DNA of 64,000 nt from Atrina japonica (lineage: Eukaryota; Mollusca; Bivalvia; Pterioida; Pinnidae), in assembly GCA_030159075.1 (NCBI GenBank), contig BROG01000075.1:868501-932500 (forward strand), in the 5' to 3' direction. Of the stretch, positions 41,878 to 53,969 are shown piece by piece. The notes beneath the pieces are model-generated. The model saw only the letters and a program-made list of their open reading frames with translations, had not been told where the DNA came from and did no database searches. Position 1 is the stretch's first letter. Every line of letters begins with the position of its first letter. The translations under genes and the position numbers were made by a program.

Positions 41878-42009
41878 TGTCTGTCGTGTATGAAGAACAG
41901 CTTCACATTGCCAGACAGCCGTTTGGCCCCAGCCCTTCTCTCTGGGGTTTTACCCAATGTCCTTGCTCACCACGAAGAGGAGGACAAAGCACATCTGATA
42001 ATGTTTTAA
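41878..42009 (+). CDS. Candidate terminal exon of an unidentified gene (weak)
   Basis: After TTCTTGTTTTAG at 41866-41877, an open frame of 43 codons reads MKNSFTLPDSRLAPALLSGV, LPNVLAHHEEEDKAHLIMF, stop TAA at 42007-42009. Local G+C is clearly higher than around it, and AATAAA follows at 42467-42472, as for a last exon with a ~460-base 3' UTR. I find no upstream exons and do not recognise the peptide. A different frame of the same stretch is also open (66 codons from 41844), so coding status is uncertain. Confidence 0.25.
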   Translation, partial: CLSCMKNSFTLPDSRLAPALLSGVLPNVLAHHEEEDKAHLIMF

Positions 42010-45000
42010 ATTTAACAGGAAACAATTTTCAAACAGTACTCTAAAATTCAACCTATGTATTGACAGTATGAGTAGCAAACTTGTATCCAGCTGACTTCAT
42101 GACATGTAAACAAATAATTTGTATGGGTCGGTTTCATTAGGAGTTTGCGTAAATTAGTGAATATATAACTTAAGTTATTATCTATGCAGTTGGTAAAGTT
42201 TATATAAATATGTATTTTTCTAGAAGAAAATTGTCTTTTTACCTCATGTGATACACATATCAATTCATTACATTCATTTTTTTGTTTTAGGGTACATTTC
42301 CGTCTGTAAATAATAGTTAAAACTGAATTACAGTATAGTGACGTAACATAAAGTAAGACCACGTGTCTGTATGTGTGATTGATTTTCCATAAATGATGAA
42401 ACGTAGTATAAATATATTACATTGTACTTGTTTAGCTATTATATATCTTTTGCTTTCTTTACTTGCAATAAACATTTAATGAACATTGATTTGATGTTTT
42501 AATTACCGTAGTTTGATGATCGTAATTATATTTGTGATATTGTGCAATAATTACTGACAAAAACATGGTATATGTGACAAACAAGTCAGGTCAAGGTGAC
42601 ATCTAACTTGTCACTGTTGTGTTCGTTACATATTTTTCGCATTCATTAGCCTAATTTTCATTTACTTTATCGCACTCATAGTCAATCTTAGTTTACAATA
42701 GGACTGGAAATGCTCTTGAATATACTTAATTATTCGATACAATATTTGGTAGAAAAGATATTGGGTACACCCTTTTCAGAATGTAAGACATTACAACTGT
42801 ACTTATTTTTGTCAAAAGTATCGGATTGAGTCAAGGAAAACAAATAATGGTTGCTTGTTTGTATCGATATCGTTTTGACTTTCCGAGAATTTTATTTTTC
42901 GCTGCAATTTATCAGACATCAAAAATAAGATTTGATGAAATTCTATGAAAAAATATGCTCGAGTCTCAACCAACACCTCTTGCAATCAGTGATGATTTAT
43001 CAGATTATTTGAATCCACTGTAAGAAGAACCTATAAGCTAACTAAGGTAAGAGTAGGTGTCTGGCAAGTGGAATATCCTAGTGGGTTAAATGAACAAGTA
43101 TTTCAACTTTTAAATTCTGATACTTAATTTCTTAGGTGACTTACAAATTTTCATAAACTTATAATGAAGGACAGATGTGTTCGTAAAGAAATTAATTTCC
43201 TTGAGATCATTTCTAAAATCAGACGAGTGTTTCAGGAAAACCATAAATTGTATTAGGAATTTCCGTAAATTCTAAAGTTCAGTCATAGAAATCATAACTT
43301 TAATAAATGACTTAAACTTTGAGAGTTAACTAAAATATTGTCAATGGAAATGGACTGACTTTCTATTCTGGTAGGGTTATATGTGCGCATTGTGTAGCTA
43401 CAACTTTTACAGGGAAGGTACTATAATTATGCTCTTCTGCGAAGTGATGTATATCCTATGAGTAAAACTAATTAAAATATTCCAAGTGTTGACGTCAAGT
43501 TTATATAACTGTAAAATAAGTCCAAAAGATGTACGAGTTACTTTTCTTGTCTTCTGTTTTTATGAATTTGTCTTGATGTAAATTTTCATCTTCAATAAGG
43601 GTGTCCACAGATACAAAATTTACAACATGGCAATTTCAACAGACTTTTTCTTTTGCAACTTGTATGTGTGTGCAATATTTGACCGTTTGTGTTGGCCCAG
43701 TGTGTTACAATGTTTCCCAGACAATGGTAATGCCATAGGTTTGCATGAAAAACAGACATAACGATTAACTTGACGGTGTTGATATATACCAAAACGTATG
43801 CCAATGGATTTGTGGTATAAATTTATCACCCTACACAGGGATTATATGTTAAAAACGTGTTTCTGAGATCACGTATAGTTCCATGACCTCGACTTTACGT
43901 TTTAAAGAAGAGATAACATCTTCCTACATTTTTTACGAGGTGATAGTATATCAACTCAGTTATGTCAGTGTCTCTTTGAGACAAAGTCAAAACACGTAGT
44001 CAATAGGAGGTTACTGCACATTACAATGATGGTAGTTTCAAATATAGCATCAACAAAAACGCTAAATCAATGTCAAAATTTTAAAATTATACTTAAATTT
44101 GTGAATATTATACATTAGAATTTTCAAAGAAAATAGCATTCAGCTCCTATTAAAACATAGTTCTGGAGAACTTGCCCAGATATCTGCTATACAGAGTTAA
44201 TCTAATGTTCTTTATGAGTATTTTAATATTAACCTTCTGCAAGCATGATGAGAGTTATATTTTTACGGCTTTTTGTGCTTTATTAATCTGTAAACGAGTG
44301 AGTAAATCGTCTTCACAGATGCTGTGTGAAAAAATAGCGCAAATGGTTGTCACCTTACACAGTGTTAACATTACAAAATATGATGTTTGTAAATAACTAT
44401 GAAATGTTTCTAAATGTTATTGAAAAAGTGTATAAAAGTGTGTTCTCAGATACGTTTTAATTTCATTTATTCATACGCTCAATGATGGATCATGTCTAGT
44501 ATTGTCAGGGTAGACAGAAACACATCGCACTGTTGTGTATTTGTTCCGTTTGGACCCTATACGACCCCTATAAATTGCGACCACGTGTACATAATGTACT
44601 ATTTTGTACATCTTCTAATGTAAATTAATGAATTTTTATGTTATAGCATTTGGATTCAAAAGTATGAATATACTCTGTCAGGTATTGCATAATATAAATC
44701 TGTAAAGATGTATCATTCACTTTATTGGCACCCTATTGTGAAGTTTAATATCAGAAGCTGTGTCGTTACACTCGACCTAAACTGATGAGAAACCCGCGAC
44801 TCTCTTAAGTTTGGAAATTTTGGGGACAAAAATAAAATGCACAAACACACACTTATGTATGTTCGGACTCTCTTCGTGACTACTAAGGGGAAGTACGGAT
44901 ACAATACTGTGGCATAGGAAATTATATGAAAATATGAAAAACTGTATGAAGCAGTTTTATTGTCTTTGCTTTGCCATAGATTTACGTAAGGTTTTTCCTA

Positions 45001-45030
45001 GTTTGCTGGTGTCCTTGATTGCAATATCTT
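42010..45030. other. Intergenic stretch, nothing recognisable
   Basis: Contains AATAAA at 42467-42472 that could serve the candidate exon at 41878. Otherwise AT-rich sequence with short chance ORFs only. Confidence 0.45.
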
Positions 45031-45059
45031 TAAAACATGTCCACAATGTTTATTTCTAG

Positions 45060-45430
45060 GTATACTAAGTGTTTAGTACATCTTACCATCAACTAATACC
45101 AGTACTTTCAGTACCTTTATTAAGTATACTTATTGTGTTGATCATCCTTAATATTCAACGGTTACCATCAACACATACCAGCACTGTCAGTACCTTGATT
45201 AAGTATACTTAGTGTATTGCACCTCTTTCACATTTAACGCTTACCATCAACTCGTAGAAAGTACATTGATAAGTATTCTTAGTATATTGTTCCTCCTTAA
45301 AACTTAAAAATTGCCATTAACTGATACCGGTTCTTCAATTCTTTGACCTATTATACGTAGTGTTTTGTATCTCATTAAAATCTAAATATTATCTTCAACT
45401 AGTTCCAGTATTTTCATTATTTTGATTATT
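45060..45430 (+). repeat. Degenerate tandem repeat, ~79-bp unit, ~4-5 copies
   Basis: TTACCATCAACTAATACCAG and AGTACCTTTATTAAGTATAC variants near 45083, 45162 and 45241, then two strongly decayed units to 45430. Confidence 0.75.
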
Positions 45431-46126
45431 ATATCCAGGTTGCAATACCCACAATTTTATTCTGATAATAAACATTGGCAAATTTGAAGACAAAATTGGA
45501 CACGTGTATGTTGACTTTTTGATGTACAATAATTGAACAGCATCTTTCGCTGCTGATACTAATTTCCATGATCAATTGTTTTTAGATACGACTAAAACTA
45601 ACTATTGATGTAGGAAAACATTAGAGCGCAAACCCATTAATACGACGATCTGACAATTTGTCGATATACCAATGGGAATTAAACTTTTGATATTACTAGA
45701 TTCGACAGATCCAAGACTAAAATGCAATTTAAACAATTTCACTTTGAATTTTCTATCACTATTTTTTAGTGTAACTGTTGACAAAAACAATGGAACTTTG
45801 CTTACAGCTTTTCAGCAAATGTATGCTTTATTCAGCTTCAAACAAATACATTATTACAACTAAACAGTACAGAATTGCAATATTGCTGATTTCATGCATT
45901 TTAAAAGACGTGACTTAAATATTTCACTGAGTTTAGGGACTTTGAAGTCTAACGATATAATGTAATACAATCAGTAATCGGAATCAGATATTTCAAACAT
46001 TTGTTTTTGTATAAAGGAAATGACAAAAGGACATTTTACTTGACGAATCTATATATTTTCTGAAGCTTTGCAAAGATAGACTTGACATTTCTTTATCAAA
46101 ATTAGAGACATTTATGTGATATATAT

Positions 46127-46966
46127 GGGGCGCAATTCTACTTTTTTATACCAGTTAGTGATACCACTCTTTCGAATAGGACATATCATTTATTCGAATG
46201 GGTAGTATCACCCACTAGAATTACGGAATAAGTGAAATCACCTGTTCGAATAAGTGATATCGCCTATTTGAAAGAGTGGTATCATCTATTCGAAAGAGTG
46301 ATATCACTCTTTCGAATAGGTGATATCACTATTTCAAATAGGAGATATTACGCTATATGTTTTTACAGGTGATTTCACCTATTCGAATAAGTGATATCAC
46401 CTATTCGAATAGGTGATATCACTTATTCAAATTTGGAAACAGTAAATAACCTTATGCTCGCCATTTGTTCCATAAATGTAGGTCTGCAGTGGATATCACT
46501 AGGCCAAATATAAGGAAACAAAAATATAAATAATGTATAATGCCCAAGATGACACAAGTCATATTTTTGTTAGACCAAGGAATATATTTTATATTTGTGT
46601 AGGGGGCCCTCATTGGCATTGATTCATAAGTGATATCACCTATTCGAACAGGTGATATCACTTTACAAAATGAATGGGTGATATCACTTAGTCGAATAAG
46701 TGGAATCACTCATTCGAGTATGTGATATTGCTCATTCATTTGAATAAGTGATATCTTTCATTCGAATAGGTGATACACTCATTTGAATAGGTAATATCAC
46801 TCATTCTTATAAGTGATATCACCTAAGAATCTATAAAAGTAATATCACCTATTCGCATAAGTGATATCACCTATTCGAATGAATGATATCACCTATTCGA
46901 ATAAGTGATATCACTAATTGGAAAAATGATATCACTAACTGGTATTTAAAAGTAAAACGGCGCCCC
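46127..46966. mobile_element. Foldback / MITE-like element of alternating palindromes (840 bp)
   Basis: Termini are inverted: the left reads GGGGCGCAATTCTACTTTTT then TACCAGTTAGTGATA, and the right on the minus strand reads GGGGCGCCGTTTTACTTTTA then TACCAGTTAGTGATA. Both are flanked by ATATAT. Two arrays (about 46150-46430 and 46625-46930) alternate the palindromes GTGATATCAC and TATTCGAATA with a ~22-bp period, around a ~190-bp unique centre. No ORF of note. Class is an inference from structure. Confidence 0.8.
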
Positions 46967-48389
46967 ATATATATAAAATGACTGAAAATTTAAAATTTTA
47001 AAATCAATACATGTATATAAATATAGCTTCAGTTAAGAAGAGTTTTTCTTTACATGAGAGATCATCTCTCTGTATACAAACACACACAGCCTCATGATAT
47101 CAGGATAAAATAATCTGAGCAAAATGAAATGTATATTAGTCAGCATTTTATATAGGAATTGCTTTCAGAATTGTAGGAAATTGACTGTACATATGCATGT
47201 AACTTCGATGACTTGAGTCTATGCTCAGGAGCTTATGTTTTTAACAAATATCTATTGCTTTGGATATTTATAAACTACAATCTTGACTGAATACTGATAT
47301 TTGCAACGTTTTCAAAATTACAGTGACTACTGCAGTGGATACTCATAATTATTTGTGGAAATATTCTTGTTAAAAGAACCTGGAAAGAAAACTGCTTTTC
47401 AATGAATTTATTCATAGATCTCAAAGAAAAGAGGCAGTTAATTGGTCAAATTTGATATATGCTAATTTGACCTGGGTTGGTGATGTATAATGAAAAATAT
47501 TATACATGAACTTCATCTTGATACTTTTATTTAAAGTAAAACTGTTGTATTCTTTAAATTTTACATGGAAAATATAGTTATTTAGAATCTTTGTAATACA
47601 GATAGTACATTTATAAGGAAAATTTCCATAGCGTTTTAGTGATTAAACAATATTTTTCATGAAATTCAAAATGCCGTCCTAGCCTTTTTTGTATGGTTCT
47701 GTCGCGGACTGCCTTTTAATACGAAATGGATACATTCATATATTTAGCTATAATCATATCTTATATGAAATAGAGACTCATATAATATATAAATATGTGT
47801 CAGCTATTAATATAAAGGTAAATTGACATGGAATCACCTGTCAACGTTTTGTACATGGTAGAAGATTCATTCCTCAGATGCTGTCTTTTTTGGACTGTGA
47901 TAATATATATTTTGATATATCTAATGTATTTGATCGCGACAAAGTGGCTAACTAACTAAAACATCATTAAATATCTATCATGCCTGAAACAGCTCATACC
48001 ATTTTAATTAATAATCATCTTGCTTTATTGCGAACTGATTTTATTAGCAGAAAAGTAATTGGCCCAAAATACAGCTCCGACTAATTTTACGTAATAAAAT
48101 TTCGTCCCATTTTATCTTAAAATTCAACTTGTTAATCTTTACTGAAAGCTTAATTTATTAATATTTCCTGTGCGTAGGTATAACTGAATTATTTCACTGT
48201 CAAAATTGGCATTTTAAGGCATCTGGTGCTCACAAGACCACGTTGCTTTTCTCATTGAAGTACCTGTCAAGTGTATTGAACTTTTCTGTAACATGTCAAC
48301 ACGGTCGCAACGCAGACATTTGTTCAAGTTAATTGCAATGTGATGATTATATTAACTGTTACTATCACGTGATCTTTTATATATATTTG

Positions 48390-48730
48390 ATTGTTGTGTT
48401 ACATCCGTCTACGAATATTTCACTTATAGGGATATGTCATTAGCTTTAGGTCACAAGTTTTGGTCGGTGCTTTAGACGGATGCCAATGCAGTGGGTTCTG
48501 TTACCGACCACGCCTTCCCTGTCACATGACCTCGGTTTTAATAATCATCCGAAAGACCCGTGATTTTTCAACGTCTCAAAAGTAGGAGCCGATATAAGAA
48601 ATCGGACCCCTTGACCTTTCGCCTGCAAATTAACACTCTTACACTAGACATCTGCAGGAGGTCTATCACGTGGTTAATGTCATTTGACATCAGATCACAC
48701 GTGACTGCCATTTGAACCATTGTCACTGGC
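48390..48730. repeat. Possible decayed tRNA-related repeat
   Basis: CGAAAGACCCGTGATTTTTC, CCTTGACCTTTCGCCTGC and ACTCTTACACTAGACATCTG have the feel of a SINE on the minus strand, but box A and box B cannot be established. Confidence 0.25.
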
Positions 48731-49767
48731 GCAATGGATACCCACAAGGTGCACCAAAGTGTGATTTTATGCTGTTGTTTTGAAACATAATTTCATTTTG
48801 CCATGGAAATGCCTTTCTGTGAGACAAAGTTAACCTAACTTGTGATGTTTCATATCATAGGTATCTTATTCTCGTTACTTCATTTACACTTTAAAATGAT
48901 ACTCGCTAAATGTTGTATATATTTATGTAGACCTAGTGGTTTATTTTGGTCAGGAAAGTTAGTATAACACACAACTATTCGTTAGGAAGCTTTTATTTTT
49001 GTGATATATAAAGATATGCTTAATTGACCTTTTGTTAAAGTTTTCGGAGAGTATTCAGTGGCGTAGCTACCCCAGAATTATGCGCACTTAAAAGTCGTCA
49101 GGTCGTGGCAGATCCAAGGTGGGATCATCGGAGAGGGGTTGGGAAGGACCAAGCCCCCAAACGAAGAAGAGTGTCAAAAATCAACAGTCGGGCCCGAACA
49201 GGAATATATTTTAGTTTTATTTAGATTTGAAACTTCAAAGAAACAATACATAGCCAATCATCATGGAATTTATATACTTAATATGCTTAGCAAAATTTTG
49301 TTCATTTTCTTAAGGGCGTAACACCGTTGGTATTTTAACAGTGCATACTGAAAAATCATCAAAGCACGCATGCATGTGACAATGATTTTTTTTAATGTGA
49401 CACCAGCTGTATAAAGGAAATCTTCAGAGTTCTTGATTTGTCATGATTGCAACAATTTCAAATGAAGTGTTCATTTACGAAGTTACATTTAATTACATCT
49501 ACTGGGAGTAATCAAACGTTTTATTAAGAGGCGCTGAAGAATGACAATATTTTTGCAACTGGTCCAAGTTTTTTAATAATCGATCCGAGCCTAAGACTTG
49601 TTTCTTCAAATATGGTTTATTGATCAATATTTGCAACCGTTGTCAAAATAGTAACTCTTATTGTAACACAGTAGTGCACTATACAACAAAATTCAGTAAA
49701 GGAATGTATCTGTTTTCAAAATAATAAATCATGTATCGGTGTAATTACAAAGCAAAGTCGCATAAAA

Positions 49768-49769
<2 letters not shown>

Positions 49770-49856
<87 letters not shown>
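49770..49856. repeat. Compound microsatellite (CT)n(CA)n
   Basis: (CT) from 49770 to about 49829, then (CA) to 49856, uninterrupted. Confidence 0.97.
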
Positions 49857-49860
<4 letters not shown>

Positions 49861-50642
49861 CATTTGTCAAGCTACATTTCTTCGTTTTGTAATTTTTGTA
49901 ATTCTCGAATACATCAGCAATCAGGACCTTTTTGTTAGCGTTTATCAATACCAACATAAATGTAAGGTAGTATTTTTTAAAAAGTGCAATGATTATTTAA
50001 TTGTATTGTTAAAGGTTAAAAAATCTCTATTAGGGCAGAAACCTTTGCAATCAGAAAGGCGCTGATTTGCAGGATGCTTTAAACATGTCTACCGAATAAA
50101 TACATCTCTAAGTTATGTAAATGATAGAGTAAATACCACACATACAAAAGAAGAATTATAACTGATACTAGATCAATATTTATTTGCCTTTTTCATCAAT
50201 TCTTAATGAGGCTTGGAGGGAGTAAACTAAATAAATAATGTCATTATCTTTTTTGTCAGCACAATTAAATGCATATCACTTTAGGTATACATAAAACGTT
50301 CGTGCAAATGTAAAAATCAGTGTTTACGCCAACGTTTGTTGCAAATATGAACGTCACCACCCTCAAACAATATCTAAAAATGATTCATATTCCTCTGAAC
50401 AACACTTTGCTTCCCGTTAAATGAGAAGCAATCTGCATTGTTTATGGAATATCTGTGGCAATAGCTTTATTTAATACTTCTGTTGCCGTCAATCACGCAA
50501 TCGCTTTGAGGCCAAAAGGAAACCCATATTTTTTTTACAATAAAATGTCTATAAAGAGGGTAATACCTTTTTAAGCAAATAACTTTTAGCAAATATTGGG
50601 TAAGAAGAGTGTCGAAGTTGTATTCATTTGAATTTGGACCAA

Positions 50643-50730
50643 CGGCGAGTGTGACCGGCCAACCGGGGTGCTTACTCCTCCGTGACACCTGATCCCACTT
50701 CTGGTTTTCCAGAGGTCCGTGCTTGTCCAA
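50643..50730 (+). repeat. ~90-bp hairpin-bearing repeat, copy 1
   Basis: GAGTGTGACCGGCCAACCGG, GTGCTTACTCCTCCGTGACA, CCTGATCCCACTTCTGGTTT and TCCAGAGGTCCGTG. The 3' part can fold: CTTCTGG-TTTT-CCAGAGG. Other copies at 59914, 60674 and 61077. Confidence 0.85.
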
Positions 50731-51814
50731 TATCCTGGACGTCCTGCAGATTTTTACTTTGGTATTTCAGATTTTATATATTCAACCTTTGCAATCAAAC
50801 AGATTACAAATTGTGTAAGTGGTGTTATGTTATCTAAACAATATGTTATATCATTAATTTCACAGTATTGTTATATAAAACTGTTATTGGATACATATAT
50901 AACACACTTTATTGTACATCATACTTATCTGACATTAGTAGAGATAGCTTATAGAGTGTGAAAATAAATTTACAGCGGGAGAAGGTGGGAATACAGGTTT
51001 TGGCATACATCTCAAATTATTTGAGAATATGAATTTTCAGCAAACTATAACTTGCATCAGCGATAATATATAAGGCATAATAGTGTGACAATAGGTTTTT
51101 TAGCTTTATAAATCTGTTTAGATGTTTATTTCTTTTAATATCAATCACAAAAAATTCGTTAATGTTACCTACTATGTATCATATATGATAAGATATGCAA
51201 AAATTGTAAATATAACTTCTATAAATCTATCTTTCTCTATCTTAATTTTTAGAATATTTGGGATTCGCAATTGTTCTTCATATTGAGACTTTTTCTAATT
51301 TATCGTAATCTAATGGACTTGGAGTTTCCATTATCCAGTGGTACTTCTTTTTTTTTTACTCTAAAGTCATTTGTTTATGGAAAGTTCTTCCCTAGTGACG
51401 TTTTTCTGCTTAATAACATTTTCTTAAAGGGGCGTTTACTGTGGTTTTTTTTTAAAAGAAAATTTCCTTTTTTTAATACTTAGATTAATATACACTAATA
51501 GAAAAAGAAATATTCAGAGACATAAACATTTTTAAATCCCTATATATTTTGTTAAATTGCCCGAGGAATTCAGGTTTGGCACTTTTTCAGTTGCAATAGG
51601 GAACTCTTGAGTAAGCCCGGGTTACTTTAATGATCCTGCATTTATTCGCCCCTTTTCGATTTTGTTTCTCATATGATCATCCGGTTTTCATATTACCTGC
51701 AACGTATATGGAAATATCCTTATGTTTCAGAGCATTGACTTTATTTTATGTAAAGAAATCCAATACACTATTAAACATACTACAGTGGGTTATCGGCTTG
51801 AACGTCAAATTACT

Positions 51815-51925
51815 GAAATGTAACGGGCGGGCAAGAATGATCGGGCAGACCAGGAATCGAACTCACGACCTTCCGAAAAGTAGAAGATGCTTGTACAAAT
51901 TGCGCCAACAGACCTAACTATTTAT
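51815..51925 (-). mobile_element. tRNA-like fragment, minus strand (SINE head)
   Basis: Minus strand contains GGTCGTGAGTTCGATTCCTG (box B-like TTCGATTCC) and upstream TTGGCGCAATTTGTACAAGC. Decayed; no clear body or tail. Confidence 0.5.
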
Positions 51926-52142
51926 TACCGAAACCGGAAATAAAGTTGAGGAACATTTTTGCAGAAACACGTAACTGGCGAAAACACAGGCAGGATTAAC
52001 TCGAAAGTTCCCTATTGATTAACTCACCCTTACTATCTGTACATGAATACCACACTGGACCTGACCTTATTTTCACAAAATATATTGGAATATAAGATTC
52101 TTTCCCTGTGTATAGATGTCAATTTGTAACATTATACCTCTT

Positions 52143-53014
52143 CATAAATTCTAGCGATTTCATTGGACAAAAAGCGTTGGGTATATTTTCCACTGTTTTG
52201 GTCATTCCAGGATGATATTCAGCAGGGTGATCACATGCGCAGAAATGGATGCACGTACGGTTCGATGTTTATCCTATGTAGTAATTAGGTGTAACCTCTA
52301 TATGAGTTGTGTAACATATTTCTTCGTCGCAGACTGGAACCGAAAGAGCAACAACCTAAATTAAATTATTTGACAGAATTGATATATCATTATTAAATAT
52401 ATTTGCTGAAGTCAGCCAAACAGACATGCTCGCTTTAGGCTCAAGATTCAAAAGCCGACGCAAAGAACGGTTTGGGTATCGAAGGCAGTTTGAACGTGAT
52501 GAACTTAAGTACATAAATAAAGTATGAAAATAATACTGCTGATGCAGTTTATTTTGTGTTTTAAGTAACTCAATGGATAATATATGCTTTAATACAGTCG
52601 ATCGGTAAAATATAAAAAATATAACATTCCCGAGAGGGTGGTAGTGGAAATTGCCACCCCTAGGAAATACATTGTCAACCGAGGCGAAGCCAGTTGTATG
52701 TTACACAACTCATATAGCGATAGAGGTTACACCTAATTACGACATAGGAAAAACAAACGAACAGTACGCGCATCCACTTCTGCGCATGTGATATTTTCAT
52801 TGAATATCACCCTGCTGAATATCACCCTGGAACGACCGAGACGGTGGAAAATACTCAACGCTTATTGTCCAATGAAACCGCTAGAATTTATGATGAGGTA
52901 TTATATTGGAAATTGTCACCCCTTGAAAATCATTGTCAAACTCAGCTTCGCCTCGGTTCACAATGTATTTCCTCGGAGTGACAATTTCCACTACCACCCT
53001 CTCAGGAATGTTAT
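52143..53014. mobile_element. Nested long inverted repeats (MITE-like pair)
   Basis: Arms 52143-52330 and 52694-52905 are inverted copies, sharing TGTTACACAACTCATATAG, AGGTTACACCTAATTAC, TTCTGCGCATGTGAT and GTCCAATGAAA...GCTAGAATTTATG. A second pair overlaps: 52619-52690 starts ATAACATTCCCGAGAGGGTG, GTAGTGGAAATTG, ACCGAGGCGAAGC and is mirrored at 52940-53014. The second pair looks like the TIRs of a ~395-bp MITE. Confidence 0.75.
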
Positions 53015-53851
53015 ATTTATATGATTGTATATCAAGTACAAATAGTTAAAGTAGAAACAATCGAAATATATATTTTGGTAAACACAGCGTATGCTGCTTT
53101 GAGTTTTACGAGACGTTAGACATAGTTTGCTGTAAAGAATTTAATATTTGGTCAAACTTTGTAGTATCAACTTAGTTTAAGGCTTTATCAAAGTATCTCC
53201 CGGATGTTAAAGGAACATTAACGTATACAAGTATAAAGGTTGAATTTATCATTTGCCAGTGAATAATTGCCAAACTGGGTTTTTGATGCAATTTTCACGA
53301 ATATATAAGAATTATTATGCCTCTGTATATCTAAGTTTTGTTATTGTATATCAATCTAAGTTATAAAAAAGACCGCTGATGCCACCTTAAAATTGTCATT
53401 GTAATCGTATAGTGATTAAACAAAAAGATGATGTAGTGTTCCATCTCAATCTCGCAAAAAGTGCATTATGTATTTTGTTTAAAAGTCAATTTGTACCTTG
53501 GATTCGATGGTTAAAACATGTATGTGAACTACTGTGATCTAGTGACATTTAGTGATTTTAGGGTTTTATAAGGTAGAATAAATAAAATATTTAAGTCATG
53601 GTTTAATTCATATCGCAAACTTGAAGTTGGTATAGGAACATTTCTTAAATATTTGATACTAGTCTATATGAACATATACACATATGTAAAGCTTGAAAAT
53701 CCTACCATATACGCCCGGGACCTGTTTTGAACTTCTATAGCGATGACACATTACGACAATTTTCTATGTTAGAGCGATTTGTTGTGAAGTAAATAAAATA
53801 TTTTTAATCATGATCATTGTAAAATTGATAAAGATATGAAATAAATGTTTT

Positions 53852-53963
53852 TGAATGTATTTGTTGAAATATTCGCTCCCTCGTTCATGGCGCAGGGAAG
53901 GAGCTCGCAAGCTTTGCCACGCAAAAAACTCGGCTGCAAGTATTTCAACATAATATACATTCA
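53852..53963. mobile_element. Small hairpin element (~112 bp)
   Basis: The left arm TGAATGTATTTGTTGAAATA + TTCGC is mirrored on the right (minus strand TGAATGTATATTATGTTGAA + ATACTTGC). Structure of a tiny MITE; no target duplication was settled. Confidence 0.5.
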
Positions 53964-53969
53964 ATAACT

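Noticed and set aside
41844..42044. 66-codon frame with an N-terminal hydrophobic run like a signal peptide
   Set aside because: It overlaps the candidate exon at 41878 in another frame, has no mature-peptide features I recognise, and only one of the frames could be real.
51630..51917. 95-codon ORF ending in a basic GRARMIGQTRNRTHDL stretch
   Set aside because: The basic end is the translated tRNA-like SINE head on the opposite strand; no independent coding evidence.
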